Part shown: piece by piece, positions 55,888 to 63,480 of the stretch
Layout: each line of letters starts with the position of its first letter
Numbering within the stretch: the stretch's first letter is position 1
Assembly: GCA_017312345.1 (NCBI GenBank)
Contig: BLAA01000001.1
Coordinates: 2,542,001-2,606,000 of the forward strand
Direction: 5' to 3'
Source: Candidatus Denitrolinea symbiosum
Lineage (GTDB): Bacteria; Chloroflexota; Anaerolineae; Anaerolineales; Villigracilaceae
DNA length: 64,000 nt
The notes under the pieces: model-generated
The model's database searches: none
What the model saw: the letters and a program-made list of their open reading frames with translations, nothing else
Told to the model about the DNA's origin: nothing
Made by a program: the position numbers and the translations under genes

Positions 55888-57222
55888 ATGCAAGAGAAAC
55901 CCAGAGTTGTGATCTCGCGCGGACGCCGGACCGAATCCGCCATCAAGGAATTTGCCTTCACCCAGGCCGACCTGCCTGCGGACGCGACCCTCGCCTCTTT
56001 CCGGACCTCGGCCTGGTCCGCGTACCGATCGTTGTCTCTACCCCAAACGACCGACGAAGCCTGGCGCCGCACAGACCTCCGTCTCTTCCCCGCGCCGGAC
56101 TTTAAGATTCCCGCCCCCGGCGCGCACGAAGACTTCGCCTCGGTCCCGAACGAATTGCTCAAACCCCTCGTCGGCGACCAGCACGGCGGGCAGATCACCC
56201 TGCTCGCGGGCGGCTCGCAGGTCTTCCTCGAAGACGCGCTCGCGAAACAGGGCGTGGTCTTCACCGATTTCCGCACGGCGGAAAAGGATCATCCCGACCT
56301 GCTCGCAAAATTGATCGGGCAGATCGTCAAACCCGAAGACGGGAAGTTCGCCGCGCTGGCCTCCGCGCTTTCGCAAAACGGCGTGCTGCTCTACGTCCCG
56401 AAGAACGTCCACGTGGAAGCCCCGCTTCATTCCGTGCTGTGGGGCCCCGGCGCGGACCTGGCTTACTTCTCCCATCTCATCGTCTATGTGGACGACGGCG
56501 CCTCGGCGACGTACGTCCACGAGGCGGCCTCGCCCGACGAACCCGGTCACGCCATGCACGCGGGCGTCGTTGAGATTCACGTCGGCGCGGACGCCAACCT
56601 GCGGTTTGTCGAACTGCAATCCTGGGGACGCGGCGTCTGGAATTTCTCGCACGAACGCGCCCGCGTGGAGCGCGGCGCGAACCTGGATTGGATCTTCGGC
56701 GCGGTCGGTTCGCGGCTGACGAAGAACTTCTCCGACCTCGACCTCGTCGGCGAGGGCGCGGTGGGACGCATGTCGGGCTTCTACTTCACCGACGGCAACC
56801 AGCATCTCGACCACGACACCCAGCAGAACCACTATGCCCCGCGCACGACCAGCGACCTGCTATTCAAGGGCGCGCTCAAAGGGAAGAGCCGCTCGGTCTG
56901 GCAGGGGATGATCTACGTGGCGCCCGGGGCGCAGAAAACCGACGGGTATCAGGCCAATCGCAATATCATCCTGAGCGAGGAGGCGAGAGCAGACTCCATC
57001 CCAGGGTTGGAAATCCTGGCGGACGACGTCCGCTGCACGCACGGCGCGACCGTCGGAAAATTGGAGCAGGAGCCGCTGTTCTATCTCAAGTCGCGCGGCC
57101 TCCCGCAGGCGGAGGCGGAGCGGCTGGTCGTCGAGGGCTTCTTCGATCCGATCATGCAGCGCATCCCCTTTGAAGGCGTCCGCGAGAGATTCCAGCAGGC
57201 AATTTTGCACAAGATGGCTTAA
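55888..57222 (+). CDS. sufD: SufD, Fe-S scaffold subunit
   Basis: The 444-residue SufB-paralogous protein has an N-terminal helical region. The beta-helix core follows (GVLLYVPKNVHVEAPLHSV, NQHLDHDTQQNHYAPRTTSD, ADDVRCTHGATVGKLEQEPLFYLKSRGL). It pairs with SufB in the scaffold and is needed for iron entry in E. coli. It starts 1 bp after sufB, so translation is coupled. The length is normal. Confidence 0.93.
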   Translation: MQEKPRVVISRGRRTESAIKEFAFTQADLPADATLASFRTSAWSAYRSLSLPQTTDEAWRRTDLRLFPAPDFKIPAPGAHEDFASVPNELLKPLVGDQHGGQITLLAGGSQVFLEDALAKQGVVFTDFRTAEKDHPDLLAKLIGQIVKPEDGKFAALASALSQNGVLLYVPKNVHVEAPLHSVLWGPGADLAYFSHLIVYVDDGASATYVHEAASPDEPGHAMHAGVVEIHVGADANLRFVELQSWGRGVWNFSHERARVERGANLDWIFGAVGSRLTKNFSDLDLVGEGAVGRMSGFYFTDGNQHLDHDTQQNHYAPRTTSDLLFKGALKGKSRSVWQGMIYVAPGAQKTDGYQANRNIILSEEARADSIPGLEILADDVRCTHGATVGKLEQEPLFYLKSRGLPQAEAERLVVEGFFDPIMQRIPFEGVRERFQQAILHKMA

Positions 57223-57243
57223 GTCGTCGTCGAAAAGAGAAAA

Positions 57244-57615
57244 ATGGTCACTAAAACAAAAGCAAAACAGACGAAAAGCGCGCCGGTCGTTCATGAGCGG
57301 CGGCCGGTCCGGGGCGGACGCGTCGGTTCGCAGATCTCCTACATGAGGGCTCCGGGCGCCGAACTTGCCTTTACCGTGGGCGACATGGTGGAGGTGTTCT
57401 GCGACCACGAAAAGAACAACGACCGCGTGCGCGGCTGGATCAGGGGCGTGGTCGTCCAGGTGGATAACAAGATGGTCGCGGTGCAATTCCGTTCCAACGT
57501 GTTCCTCACCGACGGCTGGATGGTCCCCGACCGCATTTTGTGGTATCCGCTCATCTCCGAACACATCCGCCCCGTCGCGAAGAAATCGGCGCGGAGGGAA
57601 ATTCCCGATTATTAA
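57244..57615 (+). CDS. Hypothetical protein in the suf operon
   Basis: The 123-residue protein has a basic, disordered N-terminus (about 1-30). A beta-rich core follows (AFTVGDMVEVFCDHEKNND, WIRGVVVQVDNKMVAVQFRS), which looks SH3-like or KOW-like. Two residues, Cys and His in FCDHEK, could bind metal but are too few for a site alone. It lies 21 bp after sufD and 4 bp before sufS. I do not recognise the family. Its place inside an otherwise standard suf operon makes a role in cluster assembly or regulation worth considering. Confidence 0.65.
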   Translation: MVTKTKAKQTKSAPVVHERRPVRGGRVGSQISYMRAPGAELAFTVGDMVEVFCDHEKNNDRVRGWIRGVVVQVDNKMVAVQFRSNVFLTDGWMVPDRILWYPLISEHIRPVAKKSARREIPDY

Positions 57616-57619
57616 CGCC

Positions 57620-58843
57620 ATGCTGGACGCCGACCTCATCCGCGCAGACTTCCCGATCCTCGAACGCCGAACCGCCAGCGGGGCGCGCGTGACCTATCTC
57701 GATTCCACGGCCACTTCGCAGAAACCGCTCGCGGTCATCGAGGCGATGAACGATTTCTACCGCCGCTCGAACGCGAACATCCATCGCGGCGTCCACACGC
57801 TGGCGGAAGAGTCCACCGCGCTGTACGAGCAGGCGCGCGAGAAGGTCGCGAAGTTCATCAACGCGGAATCGGCGCGGCAGATCGTCTACACGCGCAACAC
57901 GACCGAGTCCATCAACCTTGTGGCGTATACCTGGGCGCGGGCGAATCTCAAAGCCGGAGACCTGATCGTCCTGACCGAGATGGAGCATCACTCCAACCTC
58001 GTGCCGTGGCACATGCTGGCGGCGGAACGCGGCGTCGAGCTGGACTTCATCCCCGTGACGGCGGACGGCCTGCTCGACCTGGACGCGTACCGCTCGCTTC
58101 TCACGCGTGACCCGAAACTGGTCGCGTTCACCCAAATGTCCAATGTCCTCGGGACGGTGAACCCCGCGGCCGAGATCGTCCGCCTCGCGCGCGAAGTCGG
58201 CGCGGCGACCCTCGTGGACGCGGCCCAGTCCGCCCCGCATCTCGCGATCGACGCCCAGGCCCTCGGCGCGGACTTCATCGCCTTCTCCGCGCACAAGATG
58301 TGCGGCCCGACCGGCATCGGCGCGTTGTACGGCAGGGCCGAATTGCTCGAATCCATGCCGCCCTTCCTCGGCGGCGGCGACATGATCAAGGAAGTGAAGC
58401 TGCGCTCCTTCCGCCCGAATTCGATCCCGCATAAATTCGAGGCGGGGACTCCCGCCATTGCCGAGGCAGTCGGTTTCGGCGCGGCCGTGGACTACCTGGC
58501 CGCGATCGGCATGGACAAAATCTCCGCGCACGAGCATGAGATCATCGAGTACGCGCTGGAACGCCTCGAGGAGATTCCCGGCGTGAAAGTCTTCGGCCCT
58601 TCGGCGGACAAGAAAGGCGGCGTGGCATCCTTCACGCTGGAAGGCGTCCATCCGCACGACGTGGCGCAGATCCTCGACCGGGACGGGATCGCCATCCGTG
58701 CGGGGCATCACTGTGCGCAGCCGCTCCACGAGAAGTTTGGCATCCCCGCCACCAGCCGCGCCTCGTTCTATCTGTATAATACGAGGGACGAAGTTGACTT
58801 GTTGGTCAACGGGATCTACAAAGTCAAAAAACTCTTTGGGTGA
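57620..58843 (+). CDS. sufS: SufS, cysteine desulfurase
   Basis: The 407-residue class II desulfurase has EMEHHSNLVPW, the PLP lysine in FSAHKMCGPTG (Lys226) and the catalytic cysteine in RAGHHCAQPLH (Cys365). It takes sulfur from cysteine for cluster assembly; SufU is the expected acceptor. The ATG 57620 lies 4 bp after the upstream stop. The frame is open further upstream inside the hypothetical gene and was not used. A repeat array begins seven bases after the stop. Confidence 0.94.
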   Translation: MLDADLIRADFPILERRTASGARVTYLDSTATSQKPLAVIEAMNDFYRRSNANIHRGVHTLAEESTALYEQAREKVAKFINAESARQIVYTRNTTESINLVAYTWARANLKAGDLIVLTEMEHHSNLVPWHMLAAERGVELDFIPVTADGLLDLDAYRSLLTRDPKLVAFTQMSNVLGTVNPAAEIVRLAREVGAATLVDAAQSAPHLAIDAQALGADFIAFSAHKMCGPTGIGALYGRAELLESMPPFLGGGDMIKEVKLRSFRPNSIPHKFEAGTPAIAEAVGFGAAVDYLAAIGMDKISAHEHEIIEYALERLEEIPGVKVFGPSADKKGGVASFTLEGVHPHDVAQILDRDGIAIRAGHHCAQPLHEKFGIPATSRASFYLYNTRDEVDLLVNGIYKVKKLFG

Positions 58844-58849
58844 ACAATC

Positions 58850-58985
58850 TCGTAGTCTTATAGTCGCTTGGTCGCGTAGCCGTTGCTTGATCGAGATGAC
58901 CATCCGACCATCCGACTATCCGACTATTTGACTACCAGACCAATTGACTATCCGACTACCAGGCTAACGGACTATTCGACCAATG
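58850..58985. repeat. Solo inverted octamer arrays between sufS and sufU
   Basis: The left arm has four 8-bp units of the form NNNTAGTC (58850-58881: TCGTAGTC, TTATAGTC, GCTTGGTC, GCGTAGCC). After a 16-nt spacer come eleven units of the form GACTANNN (58898-58985: GACCATCC twice, GACTATCC, GACTATTT, GACTACCA, GACCAATT, GACTATCC, GACTACCA, GGCTAACG, GACTATTC, GACCAATG). The arms are reverse complements in outline. The last unit contains the sufU start codon. Confidence 0.9.
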
Positions 58986-59378
58986 GACGATCTCTATCGC
59001 GAAGTCATCATCGAACACTACAAGAATCCCTCCTATCGCGGACGCCTCGACCCGCACGATATTTCGTTCGCGGATAACAACCCCCTCTGCGGCGACCACA
59101 TCCAAATCGACCTGCGCGTGGACGCGGATGGGAAGATCGCCGAGGCGCGCTTCGACGGTCACGGATGCGCCATCTCGCAGGCTTCCGCCGACTTGTTGAT
59201 GGAAGCCATCATCGGCAAACCCGTCGAGGAAGTGAAGAAACTTGGCAAGCAAGACATCCTCGACATGCTCGGCATTGACCTCGGCCCGGTCCGCTTGAAG
59301 TGCGCCCTGCTTTCGCTCAAGGTCTTGAAGGCGGGCGTCTATGGACTGGGGGAAGCGGGCGATGACCTGGTGGAGTAA
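58983..59378 (+). CDS. sufU: SufU/IscU-like sulfur-transfer or scaffold protein
   Basis: The 131-residue IscU-fold protein starts MDDLYREVIIEHYKNPSYRG as SufU does. It has the three metal-site cysteines: Cys36 in NPLCGD with Asp38, Cys62 in GHGCAIS and Cys107 in RLKCALL. The 45-residue step from Cys62 to Cys107 is short, close to IscU, and seems to lack the insert of Firmicute SufU. It accepts sulfur from SufS. Its ATG lies in the last octamer of a repeat array and no ribosome-binding site is visible before it. Confidence 0.9.
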   Translation: MDDLYREVIIEHYKNPSYRGRLDPHDISFADNNPLCGDHIQIDLRVDADGKIAEARFDGHGCAISQASADLLMEAIIGKPVEEVKKLGKQDILDMLGIDLGPVRLKCALLSLKVLKAGVYGLGEAGDDLVE

Positions 59379-59417
59379 AAACCGTCGCGCCGAAACCATC
59401 ATCACTGTGGAAATGAC

Positions 59418-59774
59418 ATGACTTTCAACTACACAACTTTTGAAGAAGCCCAACTGGAATTTTTTGAGATCGCGCCGGTTTCCGAACTCCCCAACGGACA
59501 GCGTCTTTTTGTGGACATCGGCGACCGTCCCATCGTTATCTTCAATATCGCGGGACGGCTCTTCGCCATCGGCGACGTCTGCACGCACGACGACGGTCCG
59601 CTCGGCGACGGCGAACTCGACGGATACAATATCGTCTGCCCGCGGCACGGCGCGGAATTCGACGTCCGCAGCGGGAAGGTGATGAAGATGCCCGCCGTGG
59701 TGGACGTCCCCGCCTACCCCGTCCGCGTGACGGATGGGACGATCCAGATCGGAATCCCGAAGGAACAGGCGTAG
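59418..59774 (+). CDS. Rieske-type 2Fe-2S protein
   Basis: The 118-residue single-domain Rieske ferredoxin has Cys55-Thr-His57 and Cys74-Pro-Arg-His77 as cluster ligands (VCTHDDG, CPRHGAEFD). It is soluble, with no anchor. Such small Rieske proteins often follow suf genes or serve dioxygenases; none is seen here. It lies 39 bp after sufU as the last gene of the operon and may be an electron donor for cluster assembly. Confidence 0.9.
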   Translation: MTFNYTTFEEAQLEFFEIAPVSELPNGQRLFVDIGDRPIVIFNIAGRLFAIGDVCTHDDGPLGDGELDGYNIVCPRHGAEFDVRSGKVMKMPAVVDVPAYPVRVTDGTIQIGIPKEQA

Positions 59775-59840
59775 GCTTTCCCGCGCCGACATGAGAGAAC
59801 GTCTCTTACGCAGGGCGTATTGCGCGCTCCCTGATAGAGT

Positions 59841-60353
59841 CTAATTTTTGAGCAGGTCTTTGAGAGTAGAGAAGGGGGAGTCGTCCGCTTCGGCGCGGTG
59901 ACCGCAGTCTTTCTGGTTGAGGTCCTGCCCGCAGGTGGGGCAGAGTCCCTTGCAGTCGGGTTTGCAGATCGGGCTGGCGGGGATCTCGATCAACGCGTAG
60001 TCGCGCAGGAGGAGGGCGAGGTCAATGTGCGCGTCGTCGGGGAGAATCAGGTCGGAGTCGGTCACGGATTTTTCGTTGAAGGCGTATAACTCGGTCATTT
60101 CCCAGCGGAGAATTTGATCGAACTCGCGCAGACAGCGCGCGCACTCCAGGCTGGTCGTGGCTTCGAACGCGCCCGTGAGCAGCAGTCCCTGCGGCGTGCG
60201 TCCGAGGATGGCCGAGCCGTGGAAGTCGCGCAGCTCGAGGTCGTCCTCGATCTGGACCTTGTCGAAGTCGAAGGGGAATTCGTTGCTGAAGCCGACTTCG
60301 TTGCCGACGATGAAGCCGACGTTCAGTCGGAAGGGTTTGCGGGGGTTGGTCAT
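59841..60353 (-). CDS. DUF177 (YceD-like) protein
   Basis: The 170-residue protein has the DUF177 pattern: a central LECARCLREF Cys pair, then a C-terminal CKPDCKGLCPTCGQDLNQKDCGH, a probable zinc site. DUF177 genes usually precede rpmF and act in 23S rRNA metabolism; no rpmF is found downstream here. The start overlaps the stop of the prenyl synthase gene by one base, so the two are co-transcribed. Confidence 0.87.
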   Translation of the reverse strand: MTNPRKPFRLNVGFIVGNEVGFSNEFPFDFDKVQIEDDLELRDFHGSAILGRTPQGLLLTGAFEATTSLECARCLREFDQILRWEMTELYAFNEKSVTDSDLILPDDAHIDLALLLRDYALIEIPASPICKPDCKGLCPTCGQDLNQKDCGHRAEADDSPFSTLKDLLKN

Positions 60354-61318
60354 TAGATTTTTCGGTCCACCACGTAGCGCGCCAGGTTTTCGAGCGCGGC
60401 GCGTTCCTCGCGGTCGTCGAAGGGGGCGAGGCAGGCGACGGCGCTGTCGACGCGCTGCTCGGCCTCGCGCATGGCCTGGCGGATGGCGTCGCTGGCGCGG
60501 ATGGATTGGACGAGCCGCTCCATGCGTTCGTGGTCGCCCCAGCCGCCCGCGGCCAGCGAGCGGACGTCGGGGTGGTCGGGATTCGTCTCGGCGTAGTAGA
60601 TGGCCGGGAGGGTCACGAGTCCCTGCAGGAGGTCCGAGCCGAGCGGCTTGCCGACTGCAGCCTGGTCGCCGGTGAAGTCGAGCAGGTCGTCCACGATCTG
60701 GAAGGCCATGCCGAGTTCGTATCCGAATTTTCGGATGGTCTCGCGGATCTCCGCGTCCTCGACGCTGATGATGGCCGCGGCCTGCGCCGCCATTTCGAAC
60801 ATCGAGGCGGTCTTGGCGTAGATGCGCTGGTAGTAGTTCTCGCGGTTGATGACGCCGCGCGCCGAGAACAGTTGCGTCAATTCGCCGTTGACGATGACGG
60901 CGAGCGTTTCGGCGAAGAGCCGCGTGAGCGGCAGGTGATTGACGTCGGCGGCGAGTTTGGCGGCGCGGGCGAAGAGGAAGTCTCCCGTCAGGACGGTGGC
61001 GGCGGAGGACCAGCGCGCGTTCAACGTCTCCGCGCCGCGTCGCAGGAGGGCGCCGTCGATCAGGTCGTCATGGACGAGGGTGGCGGTGTGGAGCAGTTCG
61101 GCGGCCGCGCTGAGGGTGACGAGCTGCGCGGGCGGGCCGTCCAGCATCCCGCCGACCAGCAGGGTGAGCGTGGGACGGATGCGTTTGCCGCCGGCCGAGA
61201 GCAGATGATCGAGGGCGGCGCGCATGTCGGGGTTGCAGTTCTCGCCCTGGGCGCGCATGAGATCTTCAACCTGGCGGATTTGTTCCTGAATGGAGGTTGT
61301 GATAATCGTATTGTTCAA
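60353..61318 (-). CDS. Polyprenyl diphosphate synthase
   Basis: The 321-residue trans-prenyltransferase has the first aspartate-rich motif LVHDDLIDGALLRRG, the GKRIRP start motif, and the second motif AFQIVDDLLDFTG. It elongates allylic diphosphates with isopentenyl diphosphate, for quinone side chains or similar. The residues before the first motif would set the chain length, but I do not predict it. It lies 3 bp after the TatD gene on the minus strand. Confidence 0.92.
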   Translation of the reverse strand: MNNTIITTSIQEQIRQVEDLMRAQGENCNPDMRAALDHLLSAGGKRIRPTLTLLVGGMLDGPPAQLVTLSAAAELLHTATLVHDDLIDGALLRRGAETLNARWSSAATVLTGDFLFARAAKLAADVNHLPLTRLFAETLAVIVNGELTQLFSARGVINRENYYQRIYAKTASMFEMAAQAAAIISVEDAEIRETIRKFGYELGMAFQIVDDLLDFTGDQAAVGKPLGSDLLQGLVTLPAIYYAETNPDHPDVRSLAAGGWGDHERMERLVQSIRASDAIRQAMREAEQRVDSAVACLAPFDDREERAALENLARYVVDRKI

Positions 61319-61321
61319 GTC

Positions 61322-62146
61322 TCACCAACGGAAGAGGCGGGCCGCGTTGTCGGCGGTGACGGCGGCGACCTCGTCCATTTTTTTGAATTTTATTTCTGCA
61401 ATTTTATCAGCAATTTCAACGACGAAGGCAGGTTCGTTGCGTTTGCCGCGCTGCGGGACGGGGGCGAGGAAGGGCGAGTCGGTTTCGATCAGCAGCCGGG
61501 CAAGCGGCAGCTGGGAGATGACGGCGCGTTTTTGGTCGGCGTTCTTGTATGTGACGGGACCGGTGACGCCGATGAAGAAATTCATTGCGACGGCTTTCTG
61601 CGCCGTCTCCAGCGTCCCGTTGAAGGAGTGCAGGACGCCGGGCCGTTCGGCGAGCGGATGATTTTCCGAGACCAGGCGCGAGCGCCATTCAGACAGGATT
61701 TCCAACAGTTCGACGGAGGCGCTTCCCATCCAGGCGTCGTTCTCCTCGCGCATGTGGATGACGGCTGGTTTGCCGATCTCCGCCGCGAAGTCCAACTGCC
61801 GCTTTAGCGCGTCGCGCTGACGCGCCCGCTGCGCTTCGTCCTTCACCCAATAATGGTCCAGACCGATCTCGCCGACCGCGACCGCTTTGGGATGCGCCGC
61901 CAGTTTGCGGACCTGTTCGAACGTCGCCTCGCTGAACTCCTCCAACTCGGTGGGATGGAACCCGACCGCCGCGTAGATGGCCGCGTCGGACTCGGCCAGC
62001 TGGAGCGCGTCCGCGCTGGAGCGGTGGTCGAGTCCTGGCACGAGGAAGCGCTCCACGCCCGCGGCTTTGGCGCGCGCCAGCATGGACGCGCGGTCCGCGT
62101 CGAATTGGCGAAAGTTGAGATGGCAGTGCGTGTCGGCGAGGCGCAT
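61322..62146 (-). CDS. TatD-family metal-dependent hydrolase
   Basis: The 274-residue TIM-barrel protein has the metal motif DTHCHLNF at the N-terminus, AVGFHPTEL, GEIGLDHYW, VIHMREEND and the late ETDSPFLAP. It is a DNase of the TatD family, active in DNA repair and RNA turnover. It is the first gene of a three-gene minus-strand operon with prenyl synthase and DUF177. A short GC-rich hairpin lies upstream at 62163-62188. Confidence 0.92.
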   Translation of the reverse strand: MRLADTHCHLNFRQFDADRASMLARAKAAGVERFLVPGLDHRSSADALQLAESDAAIYAAVGFHPTELEEFSEATFEQVRKLAAHPKAVAVGEIGLDHYWVKDEAQRARQRDALKRQLDFAAEIGKPAVIHMREENDAWMGSASVELLEILSEWRSRLVSENHPLAERPGVLHSFNGTLETAQKAVAMNFFIGVTGPVTYKNADQKRAVISQLPLARLLIETDSPFLAPVPQRGKRNEPAFVVEIADKIAEIKFKKMDEVAAVTADNAARLFRW

Positions 62147-62269
62147 GGCGAAGGGATTATATCAGCCCGCCGCGGCTCAGCCGGGCTGCAAAATGGCGTA
62201 TACTTGCCGTATCCTCTCCAAAGCGGAAAATTCTCCTCGGTCGATTTCTACGCGGGAACCTTGCTGATC

Positions 62270-62989
62270 GTGAAAACCTCTCTTATTCAGACACGAACTT
62301 TCCTGGCCTGGAGCGTCCACCTCTTCACCGCCACCGGCGCGGTGTGGGGATTTCTCGCCCTGCGCGCCGTCTTCGCCCATCAATGGAAACCCGCCATCCT
62401 CTGGATGTTGATCGCGATGATCGTGGACGGCGCGGACGGTTTCCTCGCCCGCTGGGCAGACGTGAAGACCTACGCACGCGCTCTCGACGGCGCCCTGCTC
62501 GACAACCTCCTCGACTACCTCAACTATGCCGTCGTCCCCGCGCTGTTTCTCGTTGAAGCGGATCTCCTTCCGCCCGCGCTCGCGCTTCACGCGGCCTTTG
62601 CCATTCTCATCGCCTCCGCCTATCAATTCACCCAGGTGGACGCCAAGACCGACTCCACCGACGAATATTTTTTCAAGGGTTTCCCCGATTACTGGAACGT
62701 CGTTGCCATCTACATGCTCATCCTGGGGCTGAGCCCGTGGACCAATTTCGCGGTCATTGCTTTCTTCACCGTCATGGTCTTCGTCCCCATTAAATACGTT
62801 TATCCCTCGCGCACCAGACGCTTGCGGACTCTCACCATCGTCCTCAGTTACCTCTACGGCGCGCTCGGCGTCGTCGGCGTCATCCTCTATCCCAACGTCC
62901 CAACGTGGATCGTCTACGCCTCTTTCGTCTACGTCGCTTATTACATCGGACTCAGCCTCTGGCCGCGTCCGCGCATTCGATCGAAATGA
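62270..62989 (+). CDS. CDP-alcohol phosphatidyltransferase, phosphatidylcholine-synthase-like
   Basis: The 239-residue membrane protein has about eight helices and the CDP-alcohol motif as DGADGFLAR, then an Asp-rich region LDGALLDNLLDYLNY. This motif form, with an N-terminus like WSVHLFTATGAVWGF, resembles bacterial phosphatidylcholine synthase (Pcs), which joins CDP-diacylglycerol to choline. GTG 62270 was chosen; a TTG at 62261 closer to GGGA is an alternative. It overlaps the GNAT gene by 4 bp. Confidence 0.78.
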   Translation: MKTSLIQTRTFLAWSVHLFTATGAVWGFLALRAVFAHQWKPAILWMLIAMIVDGADGFLARWADVKTYARALDGALLDNLLDYLNYAVVPALFLVEADLLPPALALHAAFAILIASAYQFTQVDAKTDSTDEYFFKGFPDYWNVVAIYMLILGLSPWTNFAVIAFFTVMVFVPIKYVYPSRTRRLRTLTIVLSYLYGALGVVGVILYPNVPTWIVYASFVYVAYYIGLSLWPRPRIRSK

Positions 62990-63402
62990 CCCGCGTCGAA
63001 CTTATCTCCGCCGCGACGGACGAACTGCTCGACGCGCTCGCGCGGCTCATCCCCCAGCTCAAGATTTCCTCCCCTCGCCTCACGCGTGACGTTTTGACGG
63101 CTCTTGTTTCCTCCGACGCGTCCACCCTCCTCGCCGCCCGCGACGACTCAGGACAAATCGTCGGCGCGCTGACCCTCGTCGTTTACCGCGCCCCGACCGG
63201 CGTCCGCGCCCGAATCGAAGACGTCGTTGTGGACGAGGCGGCACGCGGCCGCGGCATCGCCGTCGAGTTGGTCCGGCGCGCCCTTGAGATCGCCCGTCAA
63301 AAAGGCGCGGACGGCGTCGCCCTCACCTCCAACCCTCGGCGCGAATCCGCCAACCGCCTGTATCAAAAAGTGGGAGACGAACGTGTATTTTTACAAGTTT
63401 GA
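62986..63402 (+). CDS. GNAT-family acetyltransferase
   Basis: The 138-residue protein has the acetyl-CoA motif ARGRGIAVELVRRAL (R/Q-x2-G-x-G/A type) preceded by IEDVVVDEAA, and a GNAT C-terminus with SNPRRESANRLYQKVG. The acceptor cannot be told. ATG 62986 overlaps the stop of the phosphatidyltransferase gene, so translation is coupled. The frame extends upstream inside that gene and was not used. Confidence 0.88.
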   Translation: MTRVELISAATDELLDALARLIPQLKISSPRLTRDVLTALVSSDASTLLAARDDSGQIVGALTLVVYRAPTGVRARIEDVVVDEAARGRGIAVELVRRALEIARQKGADGVALTSNPRRESANRLYQKVGDERVFLQV

Positions 63403-63404
63403 AT

Positions 63405-63446
63405 AAAAAATCCGTATTTGTCCGTGAAATCCGTGTCCGAAAAATA
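63405..63446 (+). repeat. ATCCG-word repeat, copy 2
   Basis: The words AAATCCGTATTTGTCCGTG and AAATCCGTGTCCG correspond to the spacer at 48305-48348 (AATCCG, TTGTC-GTG, AATCCG order). The repeat starts three bases after the GNAT stop codon and lies between convergent genes. Confidence 0.55.
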
Positions 63447-63480
63447 TAATTTACAAAACGCCCTCTGATGTCGGCGCAGG

